A stretch of DNA of 64,000 bases. Source: Saccharopolyspora hirsuta (GTDB lineage Bacteria; Actinomycetota; Actinomycetes; Mycobacteriales; Pseudonocardiaceae). Shown here in pieces: positions 43,734-51,301 of this stretch. Positions within the stretch are counted from its first letter, which is position 1; every line of letters begins with the position of its first letter. The stretch covers positions 177,058 to 241,057 of the forward strand of contig NZ_VWPH01000015.1 of assembly GCF_008630535.1 (NCBI RefSeq), in the 5' to 3' direction. The position numbers and the translations under genes were made by a program. Under the pieces are notes generated by a model. That model worked only from the letters and a program-made list of their open reading frames with translations, was not told the DNA's origin and made no database searches.

Positions 43734-45247
43734 CCCAGCATCCCCTTGAGCTCGCTCATGCCCTGCTGGATTTCGGTCTCGATTCGATCAAGCTCGTCCA
43801 GGATCTCGCCGGGCGCTCGGTGCTCGACTTCTTCGTGGACGATCTCTTTGTAGCGGTTGATGCTGAGGTCGTAGCCCTGCGCGACGATCTCTTCCTTTGG
43901 GACGCAGAAGCTCTGTTCGGTGCGTGCGCGGTCCTGTTCGCTGCCGCTGCGACGGTGCCATCGGGCCAGGACGTCGGGGAGGTTGTTCTTGGTGTGTTCG
44001 TCGTCGGTCAGTGCACCGTCGACGACCGGACCAAGCTTCTCCGCGCTGAGTAGTGGGGTGCGCTTGTCGTCGAGGCTGAAGCCGTCCGCGGTGACGTCGT
44101 AGAACCAGACCTTGTCGGTGCCGCCGCTGTTGGTTTTGGTGAAGAACAGGATCGCGGTCGACACTCCCGCGTAGGGCTTGAACACGCCGCTGGGAAGCTT
44201 GACCACTGCGTCGAGTTTGTGATCCTCCACCAGCAGTTTCCGCACGGTCTTGTGGGCCTTGCTGGATCCGAACAGCACGCCGTCCGGCACGATCACCGCG
44301 GCCCGGCCGCCGTTCTTGAGCAGCCGCAGGAAGAGCACGAGGAACAGCAGCTCGGTCTTCTTAGTCTTGACGACCTTCTGCAGGTCGTTTGCGGTCGCGT
44401 CGTAGTCGAGGCTGCCTGCGAACGGCGGGTTCGCGAGGATCATCGAGTAGCGGCTGGCGTCGTCAGCAACGTTCTCGCCGAGTGAGTCGCGGTACCGGAT
44501 GTCCGGGTTCTCGACCGCGTGCAACAGCATGTTCATGCTGCCGATCCGCAGCATCGTGCTGTCGAAGTCGAAGCCGTGGAACATGCTCTCGTTGAAGTGC
44601 TTTCGCTGTTCCGGCGCAAGTAGCGCGTCGCGGTGTGTGCGCTCGACATACTCGGCGGCGGCCACCAGGAACCCGGCCGAGCCACACGCGGGATCGCAGA
44701 TCTCGTCGCCCGGCTGAGGCGCCATCATCTCGACCATCAGCTGAATGATGTGGCGGGGTGTGCGGAACTGGCCGTTCTGCCCGGCAGTCGCGATCTTGCT
44801 GAGCATGTACTCATACAGATCGCCCTTGGTGTCTTTGTCGCGCATGTCGATGTCGCTGATCATCGACACGGCCTTCGTCAGCAGGTTCGGAGTAGTGATG
44901 GTGAACCGCGCGTCCTTCATGTGGTGCGCGTAGGTCGAATTCTCGCCGCCGAGGTTGCGCAGCCACGGGAAGACACCGTCCCGGAGTGTGGTCAGCATGT
45001 CCTCGGGGGCCTTGTTCTGGAACACCGACCAACGGAGGTGCTGTGTGTCCTCGGTGTAGAGCAGGTTCTCCGCCGGTTTCTCGGCGCGGCGCGCCTTGCG
45101 CTCTTTACCCTGTTCAATCTGGTCAAGGCGACGGATGAACATGAGGTAGGTGATCTGCTCGATCACCTCTAGTGGGTTCGAGATCCCTCCAGACCAGAAC
45201 GCATCCCACAGCCGGTCGATCTTGTTCTTCAGCTCACCTGTCACCAC
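43730..45247 (-). CDS. hsdM: Type I restriction-modification methyltransferase subunit
   Basis: 505 residues of the N6-adenine methyltransferase family. An N-terminal helical domain (NKIDRLWDAFWSGGISNPLEV) precedes the SAM site DPACGSAGFLVAA (185-197) and the catalytic NPPF (273-276). GQFRTPRHIIQLMVEMM is the usual lead into the catalytic domain. It protects host DNA and is first in the operon M-S-R. The start is a GTG at 45247. The 160 bases upstream separate it from a small unknown gene read the same way. Confidence 0.96.
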   Translation of the reverse strand: MVTGELKNKIDRLWDAFWSGGISNPLEVIEQITYLMFIRRLDQIEQGKERKARRAEKPAENLLYTEDTQHLRWSVFQNKAPEDMLTTLRDGVFPWLRNLGGENSTYAHHMKDARFTITTPNLLTKAVSMISDIDMRDKDTKGDLYEYMLSKIATAGQNGQFRTPRHIIQLMVEMMAPQPGDEICDPACGSAGFLVAAAEYVERTHRDALLAPEQRKHFNESMFHGFDFDSTMLRIGSMNMLLHAVENPDIRYRDSLGENVADDASRYSMILANPPFAGSLDYDATANDLQKVVKTKKTELLFLVLFLRLLKNGGRAAVIVPDGVLFGSSKAHKTVRKLLVEDHKLDAVVKLPSGVFKPYAGVSTAILFFTKTNSGGTDKVWFYDVTADGFSLDDKRTPLLSAEKLGPVVDGALTDDEHTKNNLPDVLARWHRRSGSEQDRARTEQSFCVPKEEIVAQGYDLSINRYKEIVHEEVEHRAPGEILDELDRIETEIQQGMSELKGMLG

Positions 45248-45407
45248 GCGAGCAGGCTAGCGCAGCGTAAGAAGGTACTGGCGAGCGCGTGGTCGCATGT
45301 CATCAGGCTCCTGATGCAGGTCGGCTCCCCTCGGCTGCAGGGGTGGGAGGACGGCGAACCCTGCCGAGAGCACCCGGTCCGGCGCCCCTCGGCGGGGTTC
45401 CGCGTGG

Positions 45408-45671
45408 TCAAACCCAGACGAGGTGCAGGTTCGCACGCCTGGACAGGCGGTCCAGTGCGGCCTCGGCGGACTGGAAGCTGGCCCGCAGCTGGCCGGAGGC
45501 GCTGACGACGTCGGCGCCGTCGTCGAAGGCCATGCCCCAGTACTCGACGTGCCCGTCCTGCCGATCGCCGACCTCCTCGCACAGCGCGAACACCCGAGGA
45601 GCGTTCTCTCTCGCAAGCTCCTGCAGAGCGGCCATGAACTCCTCCCGGCTCCACAACGGCAACCCCGGCAT
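45408..45671 (-). CDS. Hypothetical small protein
   Basis: 87 residues, ATG preceded by GGGAGG. It is acidic with one Cys (FALCEEVGD), mostly helix then strands (HVEYWGMAFDDGADVV). No family is recognised. Its promoter region holds TTAGC repeats, including a perfect GCTAAC/GTTAGC dyad shared with the divergent XRE gene. It lies between the restriction operon and the type VII cluster and may belong to either. Codon use is like the chromosome, not like the AT-rich island gene. Confidence 0.6.
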   Translation of the reverse strand: MPGLPLWSREEFMAALQELARENAPRVFALCEEVGDRQDGHVEYWGMAFDDGADVVSASGQLRASFQSAEAALDRLSRRANLHLVWV

Positions 45672-45703
45672 AACAACCTCCCTGTGATCCAGGTCACGAC
45701 GAA

Positions 45704-45729
45704 GCTAACGCTAGTGCTAACTTGTTAGC
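45704..45729. promoter_or_regulatory. GCTAAC/GTTAGC operator block
   Basis: GCTAAC at 45704-45709, then GCTAAC-TT-GTTAGC as a perfect 14-bp dyad at 45716-45729. The two direct copies are 12 bases apart. The block lies between the 87-residue gene (start 45671, minus) and the XRE gene (start 45829, plus). It is probably a shared control site. Confidence 0.6.
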
Positions 45730-45828
45730 TAATCGATTACCGAATTGAGTGGACGTCCTGGCTGGTCACCCGAAAGGGGCGCGATTCGGAGCGGCACACT
45801 TGAACTTCCGGCGTGATTGGAGGCAGGC

Positions 45829-46671
45829 GTGGTTGAGCGTGGCGATTCCTCGGCGCTGCGATGGCTGATTGGCAACGAACTCCGGCGCTACCGAATCCAA
45901 GCGGGGCGCACTGTGTCGGATGCGAGCGGTGTGCTCGGGTGCAGTCACGCCAAGATCACACATCTGGAAACGGGGCGCTACCAGCAACAACCGTCGGAGA
46001 TCGCGGCGCTGCTGGAGTTCTACGGCGTTCCTCGGCATGACACCGATCGGCTGGTCAGCCTGACTGGTCGCTCTGACGCTCGTACCTGGTGGGCGCCCTG
46101 GGCAAACGTGGTTCCGGACTGGTTCAAGACCTTTGTGGGGCTCGAAGGGTTGGCGAAGTCCGAGTTCGACTACGAGACAGCGCTGCTACCTGGGCTGCTG
46201 CAGACGGAGGAGTACGCTCGCGCGGCGACCATGGCAACCGGCTTCGTGCGGCCAGATCACAGTGAGCGCTTCGTGTCGTTCCGCTTGGCTCGGGCTGACC
46301 GTCTGGTCGCGGCTCAGCCCCTCGACTTCCACGCTGTGATTGAGGAATCGGCCCTGCTTCGTCGTATTGGTGACGATGAGGTCAGGCGTGATCAGTACCG
46401 TCATCTCCTTGGGATGGCGGAACGATCGAACGTGACGATTCAGGTGATCCGTCCCCAGGATGGGCCGCATGCCGCGGTGAGTGGGCCGTTCTTCGTGTTC
46501 GAGTTCGATGCCGCCAAGCCCATTGGTTACACGGAGTTGCTGGACGGCGCCGTGTATCTCCAGGACCCCGATCAGGTGGCCACCTATATGATGACTGCGA
46601 AGAACCTTCAGGAAACTGCCATGCAGCCTGATGAATCGCTCGCGCTGATCAGGAAGCTGGTAAAGACGTGA
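45829..46671 (+). CDS. XRE-family regulator with DUF5753 (Scr1-like)
   Basis: 280 residues. The GTG at 45829 follows GGAGG with a five-base gap. The HTH region is RYRIQAGRTVSDASGVLGCSH, followed by ITHLETGRYQQQP. The DUF5753 domain starts near residue 95 with the signature LLPGLLQTEEYARA and continues DFHAVIEESALLRRIG and GPFFVFEF. These regulators are usually paired with a DUF397 partner, which is the next gene. In Streptomyces such pairs affect development and secretion. Likely regulator of the type VII satellite genes that follow. Confidence 0.93.
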   Translation: MVERGDSSALRWLIGNELRRYRIQAGRTVSDASGVLGCSHAKITHLETGRYQQQPSEIAALLEFYGVPRHDTDRLVSLTGRSDARTWWAPWANVVPDWFKTFVGLEGLAKSEFDYETALLPGLLQTEEYARAATMATGFVRPDHSERFVSFRLARADRLVAAQPLDFHAVIEESALLRRIGDDEVRRDQYRHLLGMAERSNVTIQVIRPQDGPHAAVSGPFFVFEFDAAKPIGYTELLDGAVYLQDPDQVATYMMTAKNLQETAMQPDESLALIRKLVKT

Positions 46672-46685
46672 CGCGGAGGCGGACA

Positions 46686-46871
46686 GTGAAGGTCAGCCCA
46701 TCCAGCTTGCAGTGGCGAAAGTCCAGTCGTAGCGGCAACAACGGTGCTTGTGTGGAGGTGGCCGCCGCCGCTGACTTGGTCGCGGCGCGGGACTCGAAAG
46801 ATCCGGACGGGCCGGTGCTGGTGTTCTCTCGTGCCAGGTGGGCGTCCTTCCTGGCTGGGCTGAACGAGTGA
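46686..46871 (+). CDS. DUF397 domain protein
   Basis: 61 residues from a GTG preceded by GGAGG; a GTG 18 bases upstream overlaps the XRE stop and is possible. The DUF397 signature is LQWRKSSRSGNNGACVEVA, then VAARDSKDPDGPVLVFS and a W-x-x-F end. DUF397 proteins act as partners or antagonists of Scr1-type XRE regulators, here directly downstream of one. Confidence 0.92.
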   Translation: MKVSPSSLQWRKSSRSGNNGACVEVAAAADLVAARDSKDPDGPVLVFSRARWASFLAGLNE

Positions 46872-46976
46872 TGTGCCGCTGATCACGTGATCATCTTTCG
46901 TGTTTGATCGCGTGTAATCTGCCGGGTTCGCTAGCTTTACCTCCGGTCGATCGATCGGTGCCGGAGGGGGCTACGG

Positions 46977-47429
46977 ATGGCGGACGCGCAGATGTCGGGG
47001 GACCTGGGGATGGGGGCAGGAGCAGCCCTCGGCTTCGTCGGCGCTGGTGTTGCGCTGGGCGCGATCAAGCAGGAGAACGACAAGCTCGGGCAGCAGATCT
47101 CCTCGGGGCAGCTGAAGCTGAACCCCGACGCCGCCAACAAGGCAGCGGATGTGTACGAGCGGAAAGCAATGCAAGTTAACCAGCTTGTTCGAGTCGCTGC
47201 GGGGCTGGATCGTGTTGGCGGGCTGGGCGATTACTCATCGGCCCAGGAGCTGGCGGCGAAGTTCGGTCTGAAAGCCACGAACGGTGAGGGGACTGGCGCA
47301 GCGGACTTGCTGGGTGCCTTGCGTGACGAGCTGATCCGGAAGGCGGATCTCTTCCGTGAAGCGGCGAGGGACTACGTTGCTACCGACGAGCAGATCAGTG
47401 AAGACTTGCAAAGGGGTAGTCAGGCGTGA
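46977..47429 (+). CDS. Hypothetical helical protein of type VII cluster
   Basis: 150 residues, ATG after GGAGGGGG. The first 30 residues are Gly/Ala-rich (GMGAGAALGFVGAGVALGA) and could insert in a membrane or be a flexible hinge. The remainder is helical (ADVYERKAMQVNQLVRVAAG, ALRDELIRKADLFREAARDY), similar in length and feel to ESX-like substrates, although a W-x-G motif is missing. The stop overlaps the lipoprotein start (GTGA). It is likely a secretion-cluster partner protein. Confidence 0.7.
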   Translation: MADAQMSGDLGMGAGAALGFVGAGVALGAIKQENDKLGQQISSGQLKLNPDAANKAADVYERKAMQVNQLVRVAAGLDRVGGLGDYSSAQELAAKFGLKATNGEGTGAADLLGALRDELIRKADLFREAARDYVATDEQISEDLQRGSQA

Positions 47430-47950
47430 GGATGCTGTCTCGAAATGTGGTCGCCGTGTGTGCAGGCGCTGCTCTACTGGGCGCCGCTGGGTGTGGCACC
47501 GGCGGGGAGACGACCAATGCCCCCGCCTCAACTCAGCAGAACATCGGGCTCGGTCAGGTTGATCCCTGCACCGTTCTCACCCCGGAGGAGCTCTCCTCGC
47601 TCGGCTTCGAAGGGCCTGGGCAGAAACAAGAGGGTATCTCCTCGGAGCCTGGCTGCGCTTTTGACAGCCTGGAATTCGGGATCACCATCTCGAAGAACGA
47701 GGAAAAGTCCGTCGAGGAATACGGGAAGCAGGATAGCTGGGCGAAGTTCGATCAGACCCAGGTCGACGGGCGTCCGGCGGCGACCGGTGTCAGCAAGAAC
47801 GCGACACAGGCTGACGTGTGCACGGCACTGGTCGATGCAGGCGGTGGCGTGGTCCTCGTCGACGTGAGCTTGCTTCGTGCCAAGGAAATGGACGAGTGCG
47901 GTGAGGCGTTGAAGATCGCTGAGAAGATCGCGCCGAGATTGCCGAAGTAG
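47426..47950 (+). CDS. DUF3558 lipoprotein
   Basis: 174 residues. The lipobox LLGAAGC (Cys23) closes a short signal peptide with an Arg start and a hydrophobic core, so it is lipid-anchored outside the cell. The mature part has the DUF3558 pattern DPCTVLTPEELSSLGF, then GCAFDSLEFGITIS and a Cys pair (DVCTAL and DECGEAL). It is commonly found next to type VII secretion and XRE/DUF397 genes in Pseudonocardiales. Translation is coupled to the upstream gene. Function is unknown. Confidence 0.88.
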   Translation: MRMLSRNVVAVCAGAALLGAAGCGTGGETTNAPASTQQNIGLGQVDPCTVLTPEELSSLGFEGPGQKQEGISSEPGCAFDSLEFGITISKNEEKSVEEYGKQDSWAKFDQTQVDGRPAATGVSKNATQADVCTALVDAGGGVVLVDVSLLRAKEMDECGEALKIAEKIAPRLPK

Positions 47951-47963
47951 TCTTGGGGGACTG

Positions 47964-49484
47964 ATGGGGTTTTGGGAGTGGGCCGGTGATGTCGCCGGTG
48001 ATATCGGTGGCGCGGTGGTCGACGGTGTCAAGGCCGTCGGCAACGCCGTTGCTGAAGGTGCCGGTCAGGTCTACGACGTCGGGGCTGATCTGTTCGGGTA
48101 CGACTCCCGCGCTGAGAATGCTCGGCAGGAGGCGGCTGAGCGGGCTCAGCAGGAGAACGCGCGGCTCCGGGAGGGCCTGGAGCGGCAGAACCGCCAGCTG
48201 ACAGCTGGCATGGACGTCGATCCCACTTCGATCACCCAGCAGGAGAACTGGCAGGCCTACGGGCACCAGGAGCTCTACGACACCAACCAGCGGTCCTTGG
48301 ACCAGGGCAAGACCGCCGAGGCCGCCAACCAGTGGCGGGAGATCGCTGAGAAGCTGCGGGCGCTCGGCCCGGAGCTGCAGCAGGAGGCCGGTTCCGCCAT
48401 TCAAGGCGGCTGGGAGGGCGAGGCCGCTGATGCGGCCAACCAGTCTTCCGAGCCGTTGGTGCGGTGGATGACGAACAGCGCTGATGCCTTCCAGGCCACC
48501 GGCAACAAGATCGAGGAGGCCGGGTCCGCTGCTGGGCAGGCCAAGCTCATGGTGCCGGAGCCCGAGGGGCACCACTACGGGCGGTCTGTCGCGATCGGGC
48601 TTGCCAACCCGATTGCCGGCGGCACCGACGCGGTCGCGCAGATGCGGGAGCGGCAGCAGGCCGAGCGGGCCGCTCAGGAGACCATGGGGCGGGTGCTGAC
48701 CCCGACTTACGCCAATGTGGACAGTTCTGTTCCGGCGTTCCGGGATCTCGAGGACAAGCCCGCGCCGCCGCCTCCGCCCCCGCCGCCACCTCCGCCGCCG
48801 CCGATCGATCCGCCGCAGGTCCGTCCTCCGGGCGGCGTTTCGCCTTCCGGCGTGACCCCGGGCGGGTCCAGGGGTGGCGGCGTTCCCGGTGGCGGTGGTG
48901 TTCCGGGCGGCGGCATCTCCGGTGGTGGTGGCGGGTCCACCACTCCGGCCGGTACCGGGTCCGCTTGGGTGCCGGGCGGGCAGGGCGGTGGTCCGTCCGG
49001 TGGTCTGCCGGGCTTGCCCGGGCGCGGCGGCGGGACCGGTGATCCGGGCGGCTTCGGGTTGATGCCCGGCCCCGGCGTGGGCGGCCCCAACGGGCCGGGC
49101 GGTGCCGGTGGGATTCGCGGCGGCGGTGCCGGTGGCATCGGCAAACCCGGCGGCGCTGGGGGGCTCGGCAAGCCCGGTGGTGCTGGCGGTATGGGTGCCG
49201 GTCGGCTGGGCGCCGGTGCCGGTGCTGGCGCGCTCGGTGCCGGAGGTCGCGCCGGTGCCGGTGGGCTCGGTGCGGGTGGTGCGACCGGGGTCGGTGGTGC
49301 TGGTGGCGGCGCGGCCGGTGCGGGTGGTGCTCGTGGCGGCATGGGAGCTGGAGCCGCTGGCGCCGGGCAGCGCGGCCAGGGCGGCGAGGACCAGGAGCAC
49401 GATCGTCCGAGCTGGCTGGAGGAGCAGGACGACGTCTGGCTCGACGACATGCCCAAGACCGCGCCGCCGGTGTTCGGCGCCTGA
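47964..49484 (+). CDS. PPE/WXG-like protein with Pro- and Gly-rich tail
   Basis: 506 residues. Residues 1-230 are helical, with a WXG-like turn in SAIQGGWEGEAADAANQS and further helices (RQEAAERAQQENARLREG). Around residue 265 a run of 13 prolines begins a tail rich in Gly (GGGVPGGGGVPGG, GAGGLGKPGG) without strict repeats. The C-terminus is acidic (WLEEQDDVWLDDMP). PPE-type proteins are exported by or work with type VII systems, and EspG chaperones bind them. The next gene encodes EspG. A very strong hairpin follows the stop. Confidence 0.85.
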   Translation: MGFWEWAGDVAGDIGGAVVDGVKAVGNAVAEGAGQVYDVGADLFGYDSRAENARQEAAERAQQENARLREGLERQNRQLTAGMDVDPTSITQQENWQAYGHQELYDTNQRSLDQGKTAEAANQWREIAEKLRALGPELQQEAGSAIQGGWEGEAADAANQSSEPLVRWMTNSADAFQATGNKIEEAGSAAGQAKLMVPEPEGHHYGRSVAIGLANPIAGGTDAVAQMRERQQAERAAQETMGRVLTPTYANVDSSVPAFRDLEDKPAPPPPPPPPPPPPPIDPPQVRPPGGVSPSGVTPGGSRGGGVPGGGGVPGGGISGGGGGSTTPAGTGSAWVPGGQGGGPSGGLPGLPGRGGGTGDPGGFGLMPGPGVGGPNGPGGAGGIRGGGAGGIGKPGGAGGLGKPGGAGGMGAGRLGAGAGAGALGAGGRAGAGGLGAGGATGVGGAGGGAAGAGGARGGMGAGAAGAGQRGQGGEDQEHDRPSWLEEQDDVWLDDMPKTAPPVFGA

Positions 49485-49495
49485 TCAGGACCGAT

Positions 49496-49539
49496 TCGTG
49501 AGCGGCGGTGGTGGTAGGGGCCACCACCGCCGCTCACGA
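49496..49539 (+). terminator. 19-bp perfect hairpin after PPE-like gene
   Basis: TCGTGAGCGGCGGTGGTGG pairs perfectly with CCACCACCGCCGCTCACGA around a TAGGGG loop. It begins 11 bases past the stop codon and ends before the EspG start, with no T tract. It may terminate, or reduce, read-through into espG. Confidence 0.75.
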
Positions 49540-49559
49540 GTGACGTGGGGGAGGACTCC

Positions 49560-50381
49560 GTGGCCCTCGTCGGCCGCTGGCAACTGCATCCGCTGCACCT
49601 GTACCTGGTGCGCCGCTACCTCGATCTCGACGACCTGACGCTGCCGCTGGAGGGGCAGGCCTACGGGCGAACCCTCCAGCAGCTCGGCGAGGTCGCGCGG
49701 CGCGAAGCGCCCACCATGGAGATGCTGGGCATCCTCGTCGACAACGAGGTCGAGCCGGGGCTGGCGCAGGCGCTGAAGGTGCTCACCAAACCGTACCTGT
49801 GGGTGGATTCGCTGTGGTTCCCGAACTTCGACAGCGACCACGCCTGGCGCTCGGTCGCCGCGATCACCGAAGGTCAGCGGGTCGTGCTCGGCGTGCAGGG
49901 CCCGGGGGAGACCGAGCGGTTCGGCGGCCCGCTGACCGTCGAGGTGCACGACAAGGCGCCGCTGCCCCAGGTGCTCCTGCCGACGTTCCCGCCCGCACCG
50001 CCCGGGAACCGCGGCGCGGTCCGGGTGCCGACCGAGTCCTTCCGCCCGCGGGACCACGCGGAGGAACCGCCGGACAGCATGATGCAGCAGGTCACCCAGT
50101 CGCGCGGCAGCAGCGGCGATCGGCTGGTGGCGGCGTACCAGGAGATCGGGCGGGCCGAGCACGTCCGCGGCGGTCAGCTGGCGGCCAACCTGCGCGACCA
50201 GCACGGCCGCGTGCACCGGTCGGAGGTCTTGCGCTGGTTCGACAACGCCGAGCCCGACGGCCGCTACCTCGATTACCGCGAACGCGGTTCGTCCGGCGAA
50301 CAGCTCTGCGTCCTGCTGCCAGCGGACGCCCGAGCGATCGCGACCAGGATCGACCAGCTGATCGCCTCCGTCCGGTCGTGA
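49560..50381 (+). CDS. EspG-family ESX secretion-associated chaperone
   Basis: 273 residues; GTG at 49560 follows GGGGGAGG. The family pattern is seen in LEGQAYGRTLQQLGEVARR and in TEGQRVVLGVQG, with a C-terminal GRYLDYRERGSSGEQL and helix ARAIATRIDQLIAS. EspG proteins bind PE/PPE dimers in the cytoplasm and keep them soluble for export. Its partner is most likely the PPE-like protein directly upstream. No EccB, EccC or mycosin gene is in the window, so export must use a system elsewhere. Confidence 0.88.
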   Translation: MALVGRWQLHPLHLYLVRRYLDLDDLTLPLEGQAYGRTLQQLGEVARREAPTMEMLGILVDNEVEPGLAQALKVLTKPYLWVDSLWFPNFDSDHAWRSVAAITEGQRVVLGVQGPGETERFGGPLTVEVHDKAPLPQVLLPTFPPAPPGNRGAVRVPTESFRPRDHAEEPPDSMMQQVTQSRGSSGDRLVAAYQEIGRAEHVRGGQLAANLRDQHGRVHRSEVLRWFDNAEPDGRYLDYRERGSSGEQLCVLLPADARAIATRIDQLIASVRS

Positions 50382-50462
50382 TCGCGAAGACGGCTTCGTG
50401 CGGGTGTTCCTCGCTGAGTTGTACGGGTGACGCGCCGTTGACGTCGTAGTTCGCTGACGCGC

Positions 50463-51134
50463 TCACCCGGGCTCGGCTGCGACCGGCGGCCAAGCGGTGG
50501 GATCGAGAACCCCGAGCGCGTAGGCGCGCGCCACCAGCGCCGTCCTGCCGCGTACGTCCCAGCGGCGGGAGAGCTGGGTCAGGTGGTAGTTGACGCCGTC
50601 CACGGTCAGGCCAACCGCTTTCGCGATCCGCGCGGTCGTGTCGCCGCTCGCCGCCAGGGCGAGGATGCGCGCTTCGATCTCGCTGGCCGGTGGCTCGGGT
50701 TCGGGTGAGGGCTCCGCGCGCTCACCCAGGACCCGGAGGATCAGCACCAGCGACGGGGGAACGCCCGGGGCGTCGCTGACCGGCGTGACGTCCATCTCCC
50801 CGTAGCGCTCGACGCCGCTCGGCGGGGACCAGCTCACCTCGACCGGGTAGCGGGACCTGCGGTGCAGCCGCACGGCTTCCGCGATCGGGAGGAGCCGGGC
50901 CTGCGCGCGCGGCCGGAAGAAGTCCAGGGCGTTGCGCCCGCGCAGCTGCCCCGGCAGCAGACCCCATTCCGCGGCCATCGCCGGATTCGCCACGAGGATG
51001 TCGCCGTGCGTGTCGCAGAGCGCCAGCGGCAGCGGCAGGTGGTCGAGCAGGAGGATGAACCGGTTGCGCCAGGCGATCGCCTCCTGGTGCCAGTTCGCCG
51101 CGGCCGGGGAACCGCCGCCGTCCTGGAGATCCAT
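50463..51134 (-). CDS. PAS domain / LuxR-type HTH regulator
   Basis: 223 residues. Residues 25-125 form a PAS domain (LPLPLALCDTHGDILVANPAMA, then GRNALDFFRPRAQARLLPIA). A linker rich in Pro and Glu leads to a LuxR-type HTH (IEARILALAASGDTTARIA, then VDGVNYHLTQLSRRWDVRGR). No receiver domain is present, so it is not a classical response regulator. The PAS domain would bind a small molecule or heme. It is divergent from the P450 fusion across 167 bases and is its most likely regulator. Confidence 0.88.
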   Translation of the reverse strand: MDLQDGGGSPAAANWHQEAIAWRNRFILLLDHLPLPLALCDTHGDILVANPAMAAEWGLLPGQLRGRNALDFFRPRAQARLLPIAEAVRLHRRSRYPVEVSWSPPSGVERYGEMDVTPVSDAPGVPPSLVLILRVLGERAEPSPEPEPPASEIEARILALAASGDTTARIAKAVGLTVDGVNYHLTQLSRRWDVRGRTALVARAYALGVLDPTAWPPVAAEPG

Positions 51135-51301
51135 CGCGATGTCCCTTGCGCTTCCCGGCTGGTTTGGCAAGCCGGAGATGCCCCTGCCTGCTACACGATT
51201 ATGCAGTCCGGCGGCGGCCTCGGGCGTGCGCCGGGGGCGAGTGTGGAGGGGACCGCTCTCCCCGGCGGTTCCCCTCGAGCACGAAAGGCGGTTGGCCACC
51301 C

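Noticed and set aside
48870..49390. Gly-rich tract as a tandem repeat or VNTR
   Set aside because: The units (GGAGG, GKPGG and similar) vary in length and sequence; only low-complexity coding bias is seen.
47790..49400. Long minus-strand Thr/Arg/Pro-rich frames opposite the PPE-like gene
   Set aside because: They are shadows of the Gly- and Pro-rich codons of the PPE-like tail.
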